64,000 bases of DNA, from the NCBI RefSeq assembly GCF_023073915.1, contig NZ_JADPKK010000023.1:186001-250000 (forward strand), read 5' to 3'. The stretch's first letter is position 1; every line of letters starts with the position of its first letter. The position numbers and the translations under genes are program-made. Under the pieces are notes generated by a model that did no database searches, was not told the DNA's origin, and worked only from the letters and a program-made list of their open reading frames with translations. Positions 24,494 through 33,852 of the stretch are shown in pieces. The DNA comes from Bradyrhizobium sp. 149 (GTDB lineage Bacteria > Pseudomonadota > Alphaproteobacteria > Rhizobiales > Xanthobacteraceae).

Positions 24494-24696
24494 GGGCACC
24501 CGGGAACGGGGCAGTGATAGCGATCGCCGAAGGCGAGCCCCTTTCACGAGTGCCCCCGGCGAGGAGCTCCGCAGAGTTTGCGCGAGGGATCGAAGCCGGA
24601 TGGCCGAGACGCAACGCGGCTCGGTACAAAAGAGCCCGATGCGGCGAAAGCCGCACGCGCGGAGGCGGAAGAACTCCACCAAGGCGTCAAGTGGAG
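24494..24696 (+). other. Densely folded non-coding segment, possible structured RNA
   Basis: Four hairpins in 200 bases. A nested stem: GGGCAC (24494-24499) with GTGCCC (24550-24555), GGGGC (24508-24512) with GCCCC (24537-24541), closed by TCGCC-GAA-GGCGA. CCGAG/CTCGG (24604-24624). TGCGGC-GAAA-GCCGCA (24640-24655) with a GNRA loop on the plus strand. CTCCAC/GTGGAG (24674-24696). No protein-coding signal fits. Confidence 0.5.
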
Positions 24697-24714
24697 GACA
24701 CAAATTCCTAGCGC

Positions 24715-25357
24715 GCATTCGTCTGCGCCTCGATTCTGATCTAGATGGATAGCAGACCGTTTGTCCGATTTTACACCATCTGCGGTGAGGGCATTTCTGA
24801 TTGCATTCGGTCTTGGATCGGCCAGCCGTCCAAGCGCGTCATCCGAGGCCGGCAGCTCACGGACAACTGGAGCCGTTAGTTCCACTATGCGGCGGCCGTC
24901 GGAAATGACTAGACCAGACGAAGCGAGACCTGCCGAGCAGGTGCTCGAATCGGCGTCGCCGCGAGAAGAAGCCCCTGGTGCAGCGCGCACCAAAATTCCG
25001 ACTTTGGATGCCGATCCGATGGCTTCAATGCAGATCTACCGTCAATTTTGTCGAATAGGCCATTGATCATACATCCAAAGCAGCTGGCTGCCCGCTAACG
25101 GCTGTGCCGACCTGGCCCCCCATAGAAATGTTGCCGCTTCTTGAATTTCCCCGATGGGAATTAGCTCTGCACAAGAACTGCCAGCCAAGACCCACCTTTT
25201 TGCGCGCTACTCTGGCCTATCGTCGCGCGGCCGCGCCGGGCGGTAGAGCCGAAATTCCTTTTACCGTAGAACACCGCTTGATGAGCCATCCTAACTCCCG
25301 CTCACCGATCCCGAGCACAGAGCAATCTAGATCTTCTAGATCGGACGTCGTTCTTCA
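24715..25357. other. Non-coding gap before the integrase module
   Basis: No gene that I can support. A 101-codon frame (24761-25066) is low-complexity (Ser/Ala/Arg) without family likeness. The region probably contains the promoter of the small gene plus integrase pair. Confidence 0.5.
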
Positions 25358-25690
25358 GTGAATTCAGCTCTTGTTAAATCGAGCGGACCCCCAGCTGTGA
25401 AACCAGAACGCCCAACGTCCCCGCGCACCCCGCTGCCTGCCCGCTACCCACCCGCTGGAACTTGGCCCGGGATGATGAGAGCGGACATGGCTGCCGCCTA
25501 TCTCGACTTTGAGGACACAGGCGAACTCGCGCGCGCGATTGGTCGAGGTGACGCACCGCCGCCGCGTGGCTATCGCGGCACAGGACGACTGCGGGAGCCA
25601 GTTTGGTCAAAGGCGGCTATGGACCGCTTCGCAGCGTCTACCGGAAAAAGAGACCTTAATGAAGCAGAGGACCTCTTATGCCTCGTATAA
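25358..25690 (+). CDS. Small AlpA/excisionase-like DNA-binding protein upstream of integrase
   Basis: A 110-residue protein whose second half, MRADMAAAYLDFEDTGELARAIGRGDAPPPRGYRGTGRLREPVWSKAAMDRF, has the layout of AlpA-like helix-turn-helix proteins (helix, turn with Pro-rich wing, ending in a W-x(3-4)-DRF helix). It overlaps the integrase start by 13 bases, which implies translational coupling. It may direct integrase toward excision. The start could instead be a later ATG (25472 or 25487), since the first 38 residues are Pro-rich and poorly conserved in character. Confidence 0.65.
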   Translation: MNSALVKSSGPPAVKPERPTSPRTPLPARYPPAGTWPGMMRADMAAAYLDFEDTGELARAIGRGDAPPPRGYRGTGRLREPVWSKAAMDRFAASTGKRDLNEAEDLLCLV

Positions 25691-26979
25691 CATCACTTGA
25701 TAGGGCACTGCGACTTCCACGATATTGTCGCCAAACGAAATTAGCGAACAACAGGGTGGCCTATTATTTTGAACCGCCATCCTGGGCCCGTCGACAGGGC
25801 TGTAGTTTAAACCCTGAAGCTTTAGGAAGCGACTACGCAAGCGCAGTCGAGCGGGTCGAGCAAGTCCTGTTGCCCGCATTCGACAGTTGGCGCTCACGAG
25901 GTTTGACTGACATGACGCCGGCCTCTCCCGAACCCGGCACGTTCGATTGGCTCGTCGGCATCTTTCAAGCTCATCCGAAGTGGAACGAAATCGAAAGCGC
26001 TACTCAGCGGCATTACACGAAAAGTCTTGCAATGTTCGCCAACCACGAGCTGAAGGATGGAAGTCGCGTTGGGTCGAAGCATTTGTCCGACTTCACCAAA
26101 GCCTTCGTCGACGCAGTTTATGGAAAGCTGCTGGTGGTCACAAGAGTAAGTAGCAGTGGGGAGGTGACGGTTCGCGAGCGTCGTCGCTATGTAAATATGG
26201 TTATGGCGGCGTGCCGCCGCGCCTGGTTCGTTGGTCAGCGTGCTCAAGAAAAGATCGTGCCAGCGAGCAATCCATTTTCCCGGATGGGGTTAAGATCTCA
26301 TGCGCCTGGACGGTCGATACGGCCCACGCCGACCGCAACTTGGGATGAACTCGTCGCATTCAGAGCTGCGGCGACAAGACTTGATTACCGCTCCATCGCA
26401 ACAGCTGCCTTGTTGTCGTGGGAGTGGTTGCAACGAGAGCAGCACGTGTTCGGCGCGTTCGACATTTCGCATTACCGCCCGAGCGAGCGGCCAAATAGCG
26501 TCAGAATCGTGCATCCAAAGAATGGCGAGGAAGCCTGGTGGCCACTGTTAGACGAAACGGCGGCCCCTCTCTTTCCCGAACTTATGGAGGAGCTCGACGA
26601 GATCAAAAAGACCACCCTCTCTGGCTTGGTATTCCGGCGTGACCATGCGCATCGTCAGTCTACAATCCCGCTTCCATGGATTACCCCACGCAAGGATCTG
26701 CGCTATCTACGCAGCGTGGTAAAGCAGATAATCGCCGAGGCGGGCCTTCGTAAGGAACTTTCTTTTAGGTCCTTCCGACATGGGGGATTCACTGAGGGCG
26801 CCGACAGTGACCTCACGGATGCAGAGTTGCGCGCCGCCGGCCGCCATAGATCAAATCGCCAACTGCCGACCTACGCCAAGCGTACCGGCAAGCAGTTGAT
26901 CACGGCTACGAAGAAGCGCCGCGAGGAGCGAATAAGATCACTCCTCGTTCGACAAAACGCCAATTATGCCCCGGAATGA
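25678..26979 (+). CDS. Tyrosine-recombinase integrase of the ICE
   Basis: A 433-residue site-specific recombinase. The N-terminal core-binding half contains FDWLVGIFQAHPKWNEI. The catalytic half has box I Arg253 (SWEWLQREQHVFGAFD), box II Arg367-His368 (LSFRSFRHGGFTEGAD; the usual first His of H-x-x-R is replaced by Arg364), His390 (AAGRHRSNRQ) and the nucleophile Tyr399 (QLPTYAKRT). The open frame is complete. The gene points at the chromosomal flank, so the attachment site should lie just beyond its 3' end. Confidence 0.9.
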   Translation: MPRITSLDRALRLPRYCRQTKLANNRVAYYFEPPSWARRQGCSLNPEALGSDYASAVERVEQVLLPAFDSWRSRGLTDMTPASPEPGTFDWLVGIFQAHPKWNEIESATQRHYTKSLAMFANHELKDGSRVGSKHLSDFTKAFVDAVYGKLLVVTRVSSSGEVTVRERRRYVNMVMAACRRAWFVGQRAQEKIVPASNPFSRMGLRSHAPGRSIRPTPTATWDELVAFRAAATRLDYRSIATAALLSWEWLQREQHVFGAFDISHYRPSERPNSVRIVHPKNGEEAWWPLLDETAAPLFPELMEELDEIKKTTLSGLVFRRDHAHRQSTIPLPWITPRKDLRYLRSVVKQIIAEAGLRKELSFRSFRHGGFTEGADSDLTDAELRAAGRHRSNRQLPTYAKRTGKQLITATKKRREERIRSLLVRQNANYAPE

Positions 26980-27024
26980 GGTGCGTCCGCGAGCTGCAGC
27001 ACCCACATAGCGTTGAATGATCGC
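26980..27024. other. Predicted ICE/chromosome junction
   Basis: Only 45 bases separate the integrase stop from the stop of the chromosomal crotonase gene. No tRNA gene is visible. The attachment core must be in this gap or in the 3' end of the crotonase gene; the other end of the element is outside the window, so the direct repeat cannot be defined. Confidence 0.4.
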
Positions 27025-27807
27025 CTATTTTCCTGTCCACACCGGCTTGCGCTTCTCGCTGAACGCCTTCAGCCCTTCCTTGGCGTCCTCGGTCATGGCG
27101 AGCAGCGCGATCTGGCTTTCTGTGTAGGCGATGCTCTCGTCGAACGACATCGAGGCTATGGCGCGCATCGCGTATTTGCCGCGGCGGATCGCGGTCGGCG
27201 ATTTGTCGACGATGCGCCCGATCAGCCAGCCGACCTTGGCGTCCAGCTCGGCCGCGGGCACGACGTAGTTCAGCAGGCCCGCTGCTTGAGCGGCCATCGC
27301 GTCGAACGGCTCGCCGGTCAGCGCCCATTCGTTGACGAGCCGGGGCGGCGCGATGGACTGCAACAGGCTCAACACCTGCATCGGGAACACGCCGACCTTC
27401 ACCTCCGGCAGGCCGAAGATGACGTGATCAGCCGCAATCGCCATGTCGGTCATGCAGAGCAGGCCCATGCCGCCGGCCATGCAGACGCCACTGAGGCGCG
27501 CAATCGCGGGCTTGGTCGCGTTCTGCGACAAACGTAGCAGATCGGCATAGTCGACATTCGGCCTGGAATGATCCATCGCGAACGCCGCGCCGGAGTTCTG
27601 CAGATCGGCGCCGGCGCAGAACGCCTTGTCGCCCGCGCCGGTCAGCACGATGACCCGGACGTCCTTGTCCTCATGCGCGTCGCGATAGCCCTTGCTGATG
27701 CCGGCGATGACCTCGCCATTCAGCGCGTTGCGTTTCTCGGGCCGGTTGATGGTGATCCAGAGCGCCTGCCCGCGCTTTTCGGTGATCACGGCGGTGGTGT
27801 CGGTCAT
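27025..27807 (-). CDS. Enoyl-CoA hydratase/isomerase (crotonase) family protein
   Basis: A 260-residue crotonase. The oxyanion-hole segments are KAFCAGADL and SGVCMAGGMGLLCMTDMAIAAD; the acidic catalytic position is in FGLPEVKVGVFPM (Glu present). The C-terminal AFSEKRKPVWTGK is typical of the family. The substrate is unknown; there is no operon partner within 130 bases. It is the first chromosomal gene beyond the ICE. Confidence 0.85.
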   Translation of the reverse strand: MTDTTAVITEKRGQALWITINRPEKRNALNGEVIAGISKGYRDAHEDKDVRVIVLTGAGDKAFCAGADLQNSGAAFAMDHSRPNVDYADLLRLSQNATKPAIARLSGVCMAGGMGLLCMTDMAIAADHVIFGLPEVKVGVFPMQVLSLLQSIAPPRLVNEWALTGEPFDAMAAQAAGLLNYVVPAAELDAKVGWLIGRIVDKSPTAIRRGKYAMRAIASMSFDESIAYTESQIALLAMTEDAKEGLKAFSEKRKPVWTGK

Positions 27808-27940
27808 GGCACGCTCGCTTCCTTGATGTCCGTTTTGCCACCATTTGCGGCAGCTCGGGCGGAAGGTTCAAGGGCAATCTGTGGCGCGGCGCCGCTTTAG
27901 CGTCTCGACACAAACTTGCGGACGATCGAAGCGCGCGCGA

Positions 27941-30031
27941 TTAGGCCGCGACCGCTTTCCTGATCCAGACCTTGTTGTCGTGGAAAGCGGCTCCGCCGAT
28001 CGGCGCGATCGTGTCCGCGCCCGTCAACATATTGATGCCGCGGTCACCGATATGGTTCTTGTTGGGATGAACGGACTCCGCGATCAGCACGCCGCGCCGC
28101 ACGCCCTCGAACAGCTTGGCGATCAGCGTGGTCTCACCGCGCGTATTGCCGAGCGTCACGGCGTCGCCATGGGCGATGTCGAGCGCGGCCGCATCCAGGG
28201 GATGGATCATCACGCTCGCCTTGCCCTCGCGCGCCTGGGAGGACGGCGTCTCGTTGAAGGTGGTGTTGAGGAAGCTGCGCGACGGACTCGTGGCGAGCCG
28301 GAACGGATGAGCCTGGTCGGAATGCTCGATCACCGCCCAATGATCCGGCAGCGACGGCATCGTGTCGAAGTCGCCCATGGTCTGGCCGAACGGCGGATGC
28401 GCCCAATCGGCCTTGAAATGGAATTTCCTGTCGGCGTGGGCAAAGCCGTCGAGATAATGCGAGGTGCGGAAGTCCGGCTGCAGGTCGCGCCAGAGGTCGG
28501 CTTCGAGGCCGCCAATGTCGCCGTGGTCGCTCAGCTTCAGCGTCGCATCGATCAATTCGCGCGGCGTCAGCTCGAAGCCCGGATGGCTGGCGCCAAGCCG
28601 CGGCGCCAGCGCCTGCAGCACTTCGTGGTTGGAGCGGCATTCGCCGGGCGGGTCGATCAGCTTCGGCCCGACCGAGATGTGCTGGTGGCCGCCGCCATAA
28701 TAGAGATCGTCGTGCTCCATGAACATCGTCGCCGGAAGCACGATGTCGGCCATCTCGGCCGTCTCGGTCATGAACTGCTCGTGCACCGCGACGAACAGAT
28801 CCTCGCGCGCAAAACCCTGTCGCACCAGCGCCTGCTCCGGCGCCACCGTCATCGGATTGGTGTTCTGGATCAGCATTGCCTTGACCGGCCCCTTGCCGTG
28901 CAGGGCCTTGGAATCGCCGGTGAGGATACGGCCGATCTGCGACTGGTCGAGCGCGCGGATTGTTTGGTCGATGGCGTCGTGGCCTTCGATGATGGATTCG
29001 TTGAAGTGCCACAGCGCGTAATTGTTGAAAAAGGCGCCGCCGCCTTCATATTGCCAGGCGCCCGTCACGGCGGGAATGCAGTTCGCGGCATGCATCTGCG
29101 CCGCGCCGTTGCGCGAGCGGGTGAAGCCGTAGCCGAGCCGGAAGAAAGTCCGCTTGGTCTCGCCCACCAATTTGGCAAAGGCCTCGATCTCCGCCACCGG
29201 CACGCCTGAGATCGCGGACGCCCATTCCGGCGTGCGCGTCTTCAGATGCGCCTCGAGTTCGGCAGGGCAATCGGTGTATTTGTCTATATAGGCGCGGTCG
29301 GCATAGCCGTCGCGGAACAGGACGTGCATCACGCCGCAGGCGAACGCGCCGTCGGTGCCGGGCCGCAGGATGATCTTGATGTCAGCCTGCTTCATGGTTT
29401 CGTTGTCGTAGATATCGACAGCCGCAATCTTGGCGCCGCGCTCCTTGCGGGCGCGCGCAGCGTGCGTCATCACGTTGACCTGCGTGTTGACGGGGTTGGT
29501 GCCCCAGATCACGACGAGATCGGAGAGCGCCATCTCGCGCGGATCGACGCCGGCGATCTTGCCGGTGCCGATCGCGAACCCGATGCGCCCGACATTGGCG
29601 CAGATGGTCTGATAGAAGCGCGAATATTTCTTCACATGCGTGAGCCGGTTGAGGCCGTCGCGCATCACCAGTCCCATCGTGCCGGCGTAATAATAAGGCC
29701 AGACCGATTCCGCGCCGTGCTCGCGCTCCGCGTCGTTGAAGCGATCGGCAATCTCGTCCAGCGCGTCGTCCCAGGTGATCCGCGCGAATTGGCCGGAGCC
29801 CTTCGGCCCGGTGCGGCGCAGCGGGTACATCAGCCGTTCAGGATGATGGATGCGCTCGGCATAACGGGCGACCTTGGCGCAGACCACGCCGGCCGTATAG
29901 GTCTGCTTTTTCGAACCGCGGACGCGGCCAATGCTGCGTCCCTCGACCACCTCGACATCGAGGGCACAGGCCGACGGACAATCATGCGGGCAGGTCGAAT
30001 GGCGGATTTCGATCTTGGCGTGCTGGTTCAT
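27941..30031 (-). CDS. Molybdopterin-dependent oxidoreductase (DMSO reductase superfamily)
   Basis: A 696-residue cytoplasmic-type enzyme. The N-terminal 4Fe-4S motif is CPHDCPSAC with a fourth Cys at GVVCAK. The central molybdopterin domain follows (TICANVGRIGFAIGTGKIAGVDPREMALSDLVVIWGTNPVNTQ) and the C-terminal MopB domain ends in the VTLGNTRGETTLIAK stretch. No Tat signal was seen. The ATG at 30031 was chosen because the 14 codons before it run into the divergent promoter. The family includes formate dehydrogenase-like and thiosulfate/DMSO reductases; the substrate cannot be told. It is divergent from the Bug/Mo-hydroxylase operon. Confidence 0.85.
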   Translation of the reverse strand: MNQHAKIEIRHSTCPHDCPSACALDVEVVEGRSIGRVRGSKKQTYTAGVVCAKVARYAERIHHPERLMYPLRRTGPKGSGQFARITWDDALDEIADRFNDAEREHGAESVWPYYYAGTMGLVMRDGLNRLTHVKKYSRFYQTICANVGRIGFAIGTGKIAGVDPREMALSDLVVIWGTNPVNTQVNVMTHAARARKERGAKIAAVDIYDNETMKQADIKIILRPGTDGAFACGVMHVLFRDGYADRAYIDKYTDCPAELEAHLKTRTPEWASAISGVPVAEIEAFAKLVGETKRTFFRLGYGFTRSRNGAAQMHAANCIPAVTGAWQYEGGGAFFNNYALWHFNESIIEGHDAIDQTIRALDQSQIGRILTGDSKALHGKGPVKAMLIQNTNPMTVAPEQALVRQGFAREDLFVAVHEQFMTETAEMADIVLPATMFMEHDDLYYGGGHQHISVGPKLIDPPGECRSNHEVLQALAPRLGASHPGFELTPRELIDATLKLSDHGDIGGLEADLWRDLQPDFRTSHYLDGFAHADRKFHFKADWAHPPFGQTMGDFDTMPSLPDHWAVIEHSDQAHPFRLATSPSRSFLNTTFNETPSSQAREGKASVMIHPLDAAALDIAHGDAVTLGNTRGETTLIAKLFEGVRRGVLIAESVHPNKNHIGDRGINMLTGADTIAPIGGAAFHDNKVWIRKAVAA

Positions 30032-30265
30032 GTCCAATTTGGTAACACCAAAATACCTGTGAGCCGAGGGCATTTATCCGGCAACGCCCATGCGATTTGC
30101 TCAGAGCGCATGCGCCGCCGGTTCCTGCCGCGACCGCGAAGAGCGGCGCGGCCACACCGAAAAGCGCCGGATATTCCCGGCACGATCGGCTTTGTGAGGC
30201 GTCGACAGCCCGCATTCCCTGCCGCTACAGTACCTACCAACAAGAACGACATCAGGGAGGTGGGC

Positions 30266-31237
30266 GTGGCCCGAAGATGGATGCTGGCGCTGGTCGCCGG
30301 CCTGCTCGGCGCATTCGCCGCAGTCCCCTCATTCGCACAGGATTACCCGACCCACCCGGTCCGGATCGTCGTGCCCTTCGGCGCCGGCGGGCCGGCCGAC
30401 GTCGCGGCCCGGCTGATCGGCAATGCGCTCCAGGAGAGTTTTGGCCAGCCCTTCGTGATCGAGAACCGCACCGGCGCGGGCGGCGTCATCGGCACGGCCG
30501 AAGCGGCGAAGTCGCCCGCCGACGGCTACACGCTGTTGATGATGTCCAACACCCAGACCGCGAACGAATCCCTGCTGACGCCGGACAAGCGCAAATACGA
30601 GCTGATGCGCGACCTCGCGCCGATCGCACCGGTGAACTCTTCCGATCTCGTCATCGTGGTGAACCCGCAAGTCGCAGCGAAGACGCTGCCGGACTTCATC
30701 GCGCTCGCGAAGTCGCAGCCGGGCAAGCTGAACTACGCCTCCTCCGGCCAGGGCACGCCCTACCACATGGCCGGCGAGTTGTTCAAAGCCATGGCTGGCA
30801 TCGACCTCGTCCACGTGCCCTACCGCAACAGTGGCGAGGCACGCAGCGGCGTAATCGGCGGGCAGGTGCAGATGATGATCGACGCGGTGCCGGCAATGGC
30901 GCCGAATATCGGCGAGAACCAGGTCCGCGCGCTCGCAACTACCGGCAAGCAGCGCTCGGCGGTGCTGCCGAATGTTCCGACAGCGATCGAGGCGGGCGTA
31001 GCAGGCTATGAAGCCACGATCTGGCTCGGCCTGATGGCGCCGGCCGGCACGCCGAAACCTGTTATCGACAAGCTCAATGCCGCCGTGAACGCAATGGTGA
31101 AGCGGCCCGATATCATCAAGCTCTGGACCGAGCAGGGTGCCGTACCCATGTCGATGACGCCGGAAGCGTTCGACAAGTTCCTGCGCGGCGACATCGAGAA
31201 ATGGGCCGATGTCGTCAAGAAATTCGACAAGTCCTGA
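30266..31237 (+). CDS. Bug-family (TctC-like) periplasmic binding protein
   Basis: A 323-residue tripartite tricarboxylate transporter receptor. The N-terminal signal peptide ends at VPSFAQ (about residue 24). The Bug fold motifs are YPTHPVRIVVPFGAGGPADVAARLIG, FVIENRTGAGGVIGTAEAAKSPADGYTLLM and the C-terminal PNVPTAIEAGVAGYEATIWLGLMAPAGTPKPVIDKLN. The GTG at 30266 was chosen because GGGAGG precedes it by about 6 bases; an in-frame ATG at 30281 is possible. No TctA/TctB permease is adjacent, as is common for Bug proteins. The ligand may be the substrate of the downstream hydroxylase, which is inference only. Confidence 0.88.
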   Translation: MARRWMLALVAGLLGAFAAVPSFAQDYPTHPVRIVVPFGAGGPADVAARLIGNALQESFGQPFVIENRTGAGGVIGTAEAAKSPADGYTLLMMSNTQTANESLLTPDKRKYELMRDLAPIAPVNSSDLVIVVNPQVAAKTLPDFIALAKSQPGKLNYASSGQGTPYHMAGELFKAMAGIDLVHVPYRNSGEARSGVIGGQVQMMIDAVPAMAPNIGENQVRALATTGKQRSAVLPNVPTAIEAGVAGYEATIWLGLMAPAGTPKPVIDKLNAAVNAMVKRPDIIKLWTEQGAVPMSMTPEAFDKFLRGDIEKWADVVKKFDKS

Positions 31238-31252
31238 GGCCGTAGAGCGACA

Positions 31253-31723
31253 ATGCCTACCATTCAATTCCAGCTCAACGGCACGGCGGCGGCCGTGGAT
31301 ACCGATCCGGATCAGCCGCTGCTCGACGTGCTGCGCAGCCGGCTCGGCGTCACCAGTCCGCATTTCGGCTGCGGGGCGGGTGAGTGCGGCGCCTGCCATG
31401 TCATGGTCGGCGACCGCGCGATGGCCTCCTGCGAGATTCCGATGTGGTCGGTCGCGGACAAGGACGTTGTCACAGTCGAGGGCCTCGGCACGGCGGAGCA
31501 ACCGCATCCGCTGCAACGCGCCTTTATCGCCGAGCAGGCGATGCAATGCGGCTATTGCGTATCGGGGATCCTGATCAGCTCGGCGGCGTTGCTGAAGCGC
31601 AATCCGTCGCCGACGGAGGCGGAGGTGAAAGCGGCGCTGGATCGCAATCTGTGCCGCTGCGGATCGCATAATCGCATGGTCCGCGCAGTGCTGCGGGCGG
31701 CGTCGGAGATGGCGGCGTCATGA
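31253..31723 (+). CDS. [2Fe-2S] small subunit of a molybdenum hydroxylase (IorA/NicA type)
   Basis: A 156-residue protein with the plant-type [2Fe-2S] site Cys40, Cys45, Cys48 (FGCGAGECGACHV) and Cys60. The second, helical cluster is Cys99, Cys102 (QCGYC) and Cys134, Cys136 (CRC). It transfers electrons from the Mo subunit to an acceptor. Members act on isoquinoline, nicotinate or aldehydes. It starts 15 bases after the Bug gene and overlaps the large subunit (ATGA). Confidence 0.94.
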   Translation: MPTIQFQLNGTAAAVDTDPDQPLLDVLRSRLGVTSPHFGCGAGECGACHVMVGDRAMASCEIPMWSVADKDVVTVEGLGTAEQPHPLQRAFIAEQAMQCGYCVSGILISSAALLKRNPSPTEAEVKAALDRNLCRCGSHNRMVRAVLRAASEMAAS

Positions 31724-33852
31724 CTACGGCGTTCCCTGCCCCGACCCTGCCGGTCAGCCTTGCGGCCAATCCAAAGCTGTCCAGTTGGGTGAAGTTCATC
31801 GGCGAATGCCGTGTGGTGGTCTCGCCCGGCAAGGTCGAGATCGGCCAGGGCATCGTTACGGCCCTGGCCCAGATCGCGGCGGACGAGCTCGACGTCGACA
31901 TTGGCCGCATCGAGATGATCCGCGCCTCCACGGCGGCCAGCCCGAACGAGGGCGTCACCTCGGGCAGCCTTTCGGTCCAGCAATCCGGCCGCGCGTTGCG
32001 GCAGGTCTGCGCCGAGGTGCGCCAGCGCTTCCTCACCGCGGCATCGGAGCGTCTCGGTGTCGATGCGTCGCTGCTCGAGATCCAGGACGGCACGATCTCG
32101 GGTCCCGGAAATGTCAGGACCAGCTATTGGGAGCTCGCCGGTGATGTGTCGCTCGACCACGACGCCAATGCGGGCGCGACAGCGAAGATCGCCGCCAAAC
32201 GCGCCGTCGCCGGACATTCGGTCCAGCGCGTCGATATTCCCGACAAGGTGTTTGCAGGGCGGCGTTTCATTCACGACTGCGCACTGCCGGGCCTGCTGCA
32301 CGGACGCGTGCTGCGACCGGACATCTCGGGCGCCAGGCTGATCGCGCTCGACGAGACGGCTGCGCGTGCTGTTCCCGGCCTCGTCACGATCATCCGCGAC
32401 GGCAACTTTTCCGGCGTGATTACCGACAGCGAGGCAGCGGCGGAAGCCGCGCTGAAAGCCTTGCGCAAGGGCGCGACATGGACGGCCGGTGAGCCGCTGC
32501 CCGATGAAGATGATCTGGCGGGCTTCCTCAAGAGCCAACCGGTCGAGACTGATGTCATCGACACCAGGACCAATGCGACGACGCGCCGGCATGCTCGTAC
32601 CCTCCGCCGGCAATACACCCGCCCCTACATCGCGCATGCCTCGATCGCTCCATCCTGCGCCATGGCGCAATGGAACGGCGATCGCGTCCATGTCTGGACG
32701 CACAGCCAGGGCGTCTACCTGCTGCGCGCCGATCTCGCGATCGTGCTCAAGCTGCCGGCAGAAAACATTGTCCTCGAGCACATGGAGGGCGCGGGCTGCT
32801 ACGGCCACAATGCCGCCGACGACGTCGCGCTCGATGCCGTGCTGCTGGCGAAAGCGGCGGGCGGCCGTCCGGTGCGGGTGCAGTGGTCGCGCCATGACGA
32901 GATGGCTCACGCGCCGTTCGGCGCGGCGATGGTGATCGAGATCGAGGCCGATCTCGATGCCGACAACGAAATCATCGGTTGGCGTCATGCGATCTGGAGC
33001 AACGGTCACGCAGCGCGGCCGGGGCGCGCGGCACAGCCCGCGCTGCTTGCCGCAACCGAGATTGCGAACCCCTACCCGCGCATGATCTCGACCAACCCGC
33101 CCGCCGCCAACGGCGGCGGCGGCGATCGCAACTCCGTTCCGCTCTACGACCTCCCGGCCTGGACGGTCACGAGCCACCGGCTGCTGACCATGCCGGTGCG
33201 GACCTCGGCACTGCGGACCCTCGGCGCGCAAGGCAATGTCTTCGCCATCGAGTCCCTGCTCGACGAGATCGCCGCCCTGCGCGGGGAAGACTCGATCGCG
33301 TTCCGCCTGCGTCATCTGCGCGACGAACGGGCGAAGGACGTCATCCGCGCCGCGGCACGACGCGCGCAGTGGAAACCGCCGAAGCAACCCGGCATCGGTC
33401 ATGGCGTCGGCCTCGCCCGCTACAAGAACACGGGGGCCTATTGCGCCGCGATTGCGGAGATCGAAGGCACCGATGACATCCGCGTCAAACGGCTGACGCT
33501 TGCGGTCGATGTCGGCGAGGCCATCAACCCGGACGGCGTCATCAACCAGATCGAGGGCGGCGCGATCCAGGCAACGAGCTGGGTGCTGAAGGAACGCGTC
33601 CGCTTCGACCGCACACGCATCATTTCGACCTCCTGGACCGACTATCCGATCCTGACCTTCAGCGAGGTGCCGGCGGTGGATGTCGAGGTCATCCAGCGAC
33701 CGGAAATCGAGCCGGTCGGCGCCGGCGAAGCTGCCCATGGCCCGGTGACGGCGGCGATCGCGAATGCCGTTTACGATTGCCTCGGCGTGCGCGTGCGCGA
33801 CCTGCCGATCACCCGCGAGAAGATCATTGCAGCCATGGAGCCGGCGTCGTGA
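31720..33852 (+). CDS. Molybdopterin large subunit of a two-subunit hydroxylase (IorB-like)
   Basis: A 710-residue xanthine oxidase-family catalytic subunit of the IorB/aldehyde-oxidase group. Mo-cofactor segments include GKVEIGQGIVTALAQIAADELDV, EGAGCYGHNAADDVALDAVLLA and, at the active site, EPVGAGEAAHGPVTAAIANAVYD with the catalytic Glu of the GxGE motif. There is no fused [2Fe-2S] domain; that is the preceding gene. It hydroxylates an N-heteroaromatic or aldehyde substrate that the sequence does not reveal. Confidence 0.92.
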   Translation: MTTAFPAPTLPVSLAANPKLSSWVKFIGECRVVVSPGKVEIGQGIVTALAQIAADELDVDIGRIEMIRASTAASPNEGVTSGSLSVQQSGRALRQVCAEVRQRFLTAASERLGVDASLLEIQDGTISGPGNVRTSYWELAGDVSLDHDANAGATAKIAAKRAVAGHSVQRVDIPDKVFAGRRFIHDCALPGLLHGRVLRPDISGARLIALDETAARAVPGLVTIIRDGNFSGVITDSEAAAEAALKALRKGATWTAGEPLPDEDDLAGFLKSQPVETDVIDTRTNATTRRHARTLRRQYTRPYIAHASIAPSCAMAQWNGDRVHVWTHSQGVYLLRADLAIVLKLPAENIVLEHMEGAGCYGHNAADDVALDAVLLAKAAGGRPVRVQWSRHDEMAHAPFGAAMVIEIEADLDADNEIIGWRHAIWSNGHAARPGRAAQPALLAATEIANPYPRMISTNPPAANGGGGDRNSVPLYDLPAWTVTSHRLLTMPVRTSALRTLGAQGNVFAIESLLDEIAALRGEDSIAFRLRHLRDERAKDVIRAAARRAQWKPPKQPGIGHGVGLARYKNTGAYCAAIAEIEGTDDIRVKRLTLAVDVGEAINPDGVINQIEGGAIQATSWVLKERVRFDRTRIISTSWTDYPILTFSEVPAVDVEVIQRPEIEPVGAGEAAHGPVTAAIANAVYDCLGVRVRDLPITREKIIAAMEPAS

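Noticed and set aside
24761..25066. 101-codon plus-strand frame in the gap before the integrase module
   Set aside because: Low-complexity Ser/Ala/Arg sequence, no ribosome-binding site of note and no family features.
26980..27024. tRNA gene as the ICE attachment site
   Set aside because: No cloverleaf or T-loop sequence is visible on either strand and the gap is too short for a complete tRNA.
27845..29209. 454-codon plus-strand frame
   Set aside because: Antisense to the molybdopterin oxidoreductase, which has an intact iron-sulphur motif and domain order.
31552..33738. 728-codon minus-strand frame
   Set aside because: Antisense to the molybdenum hydroxylase large subunit, with no recognisable protein motif.
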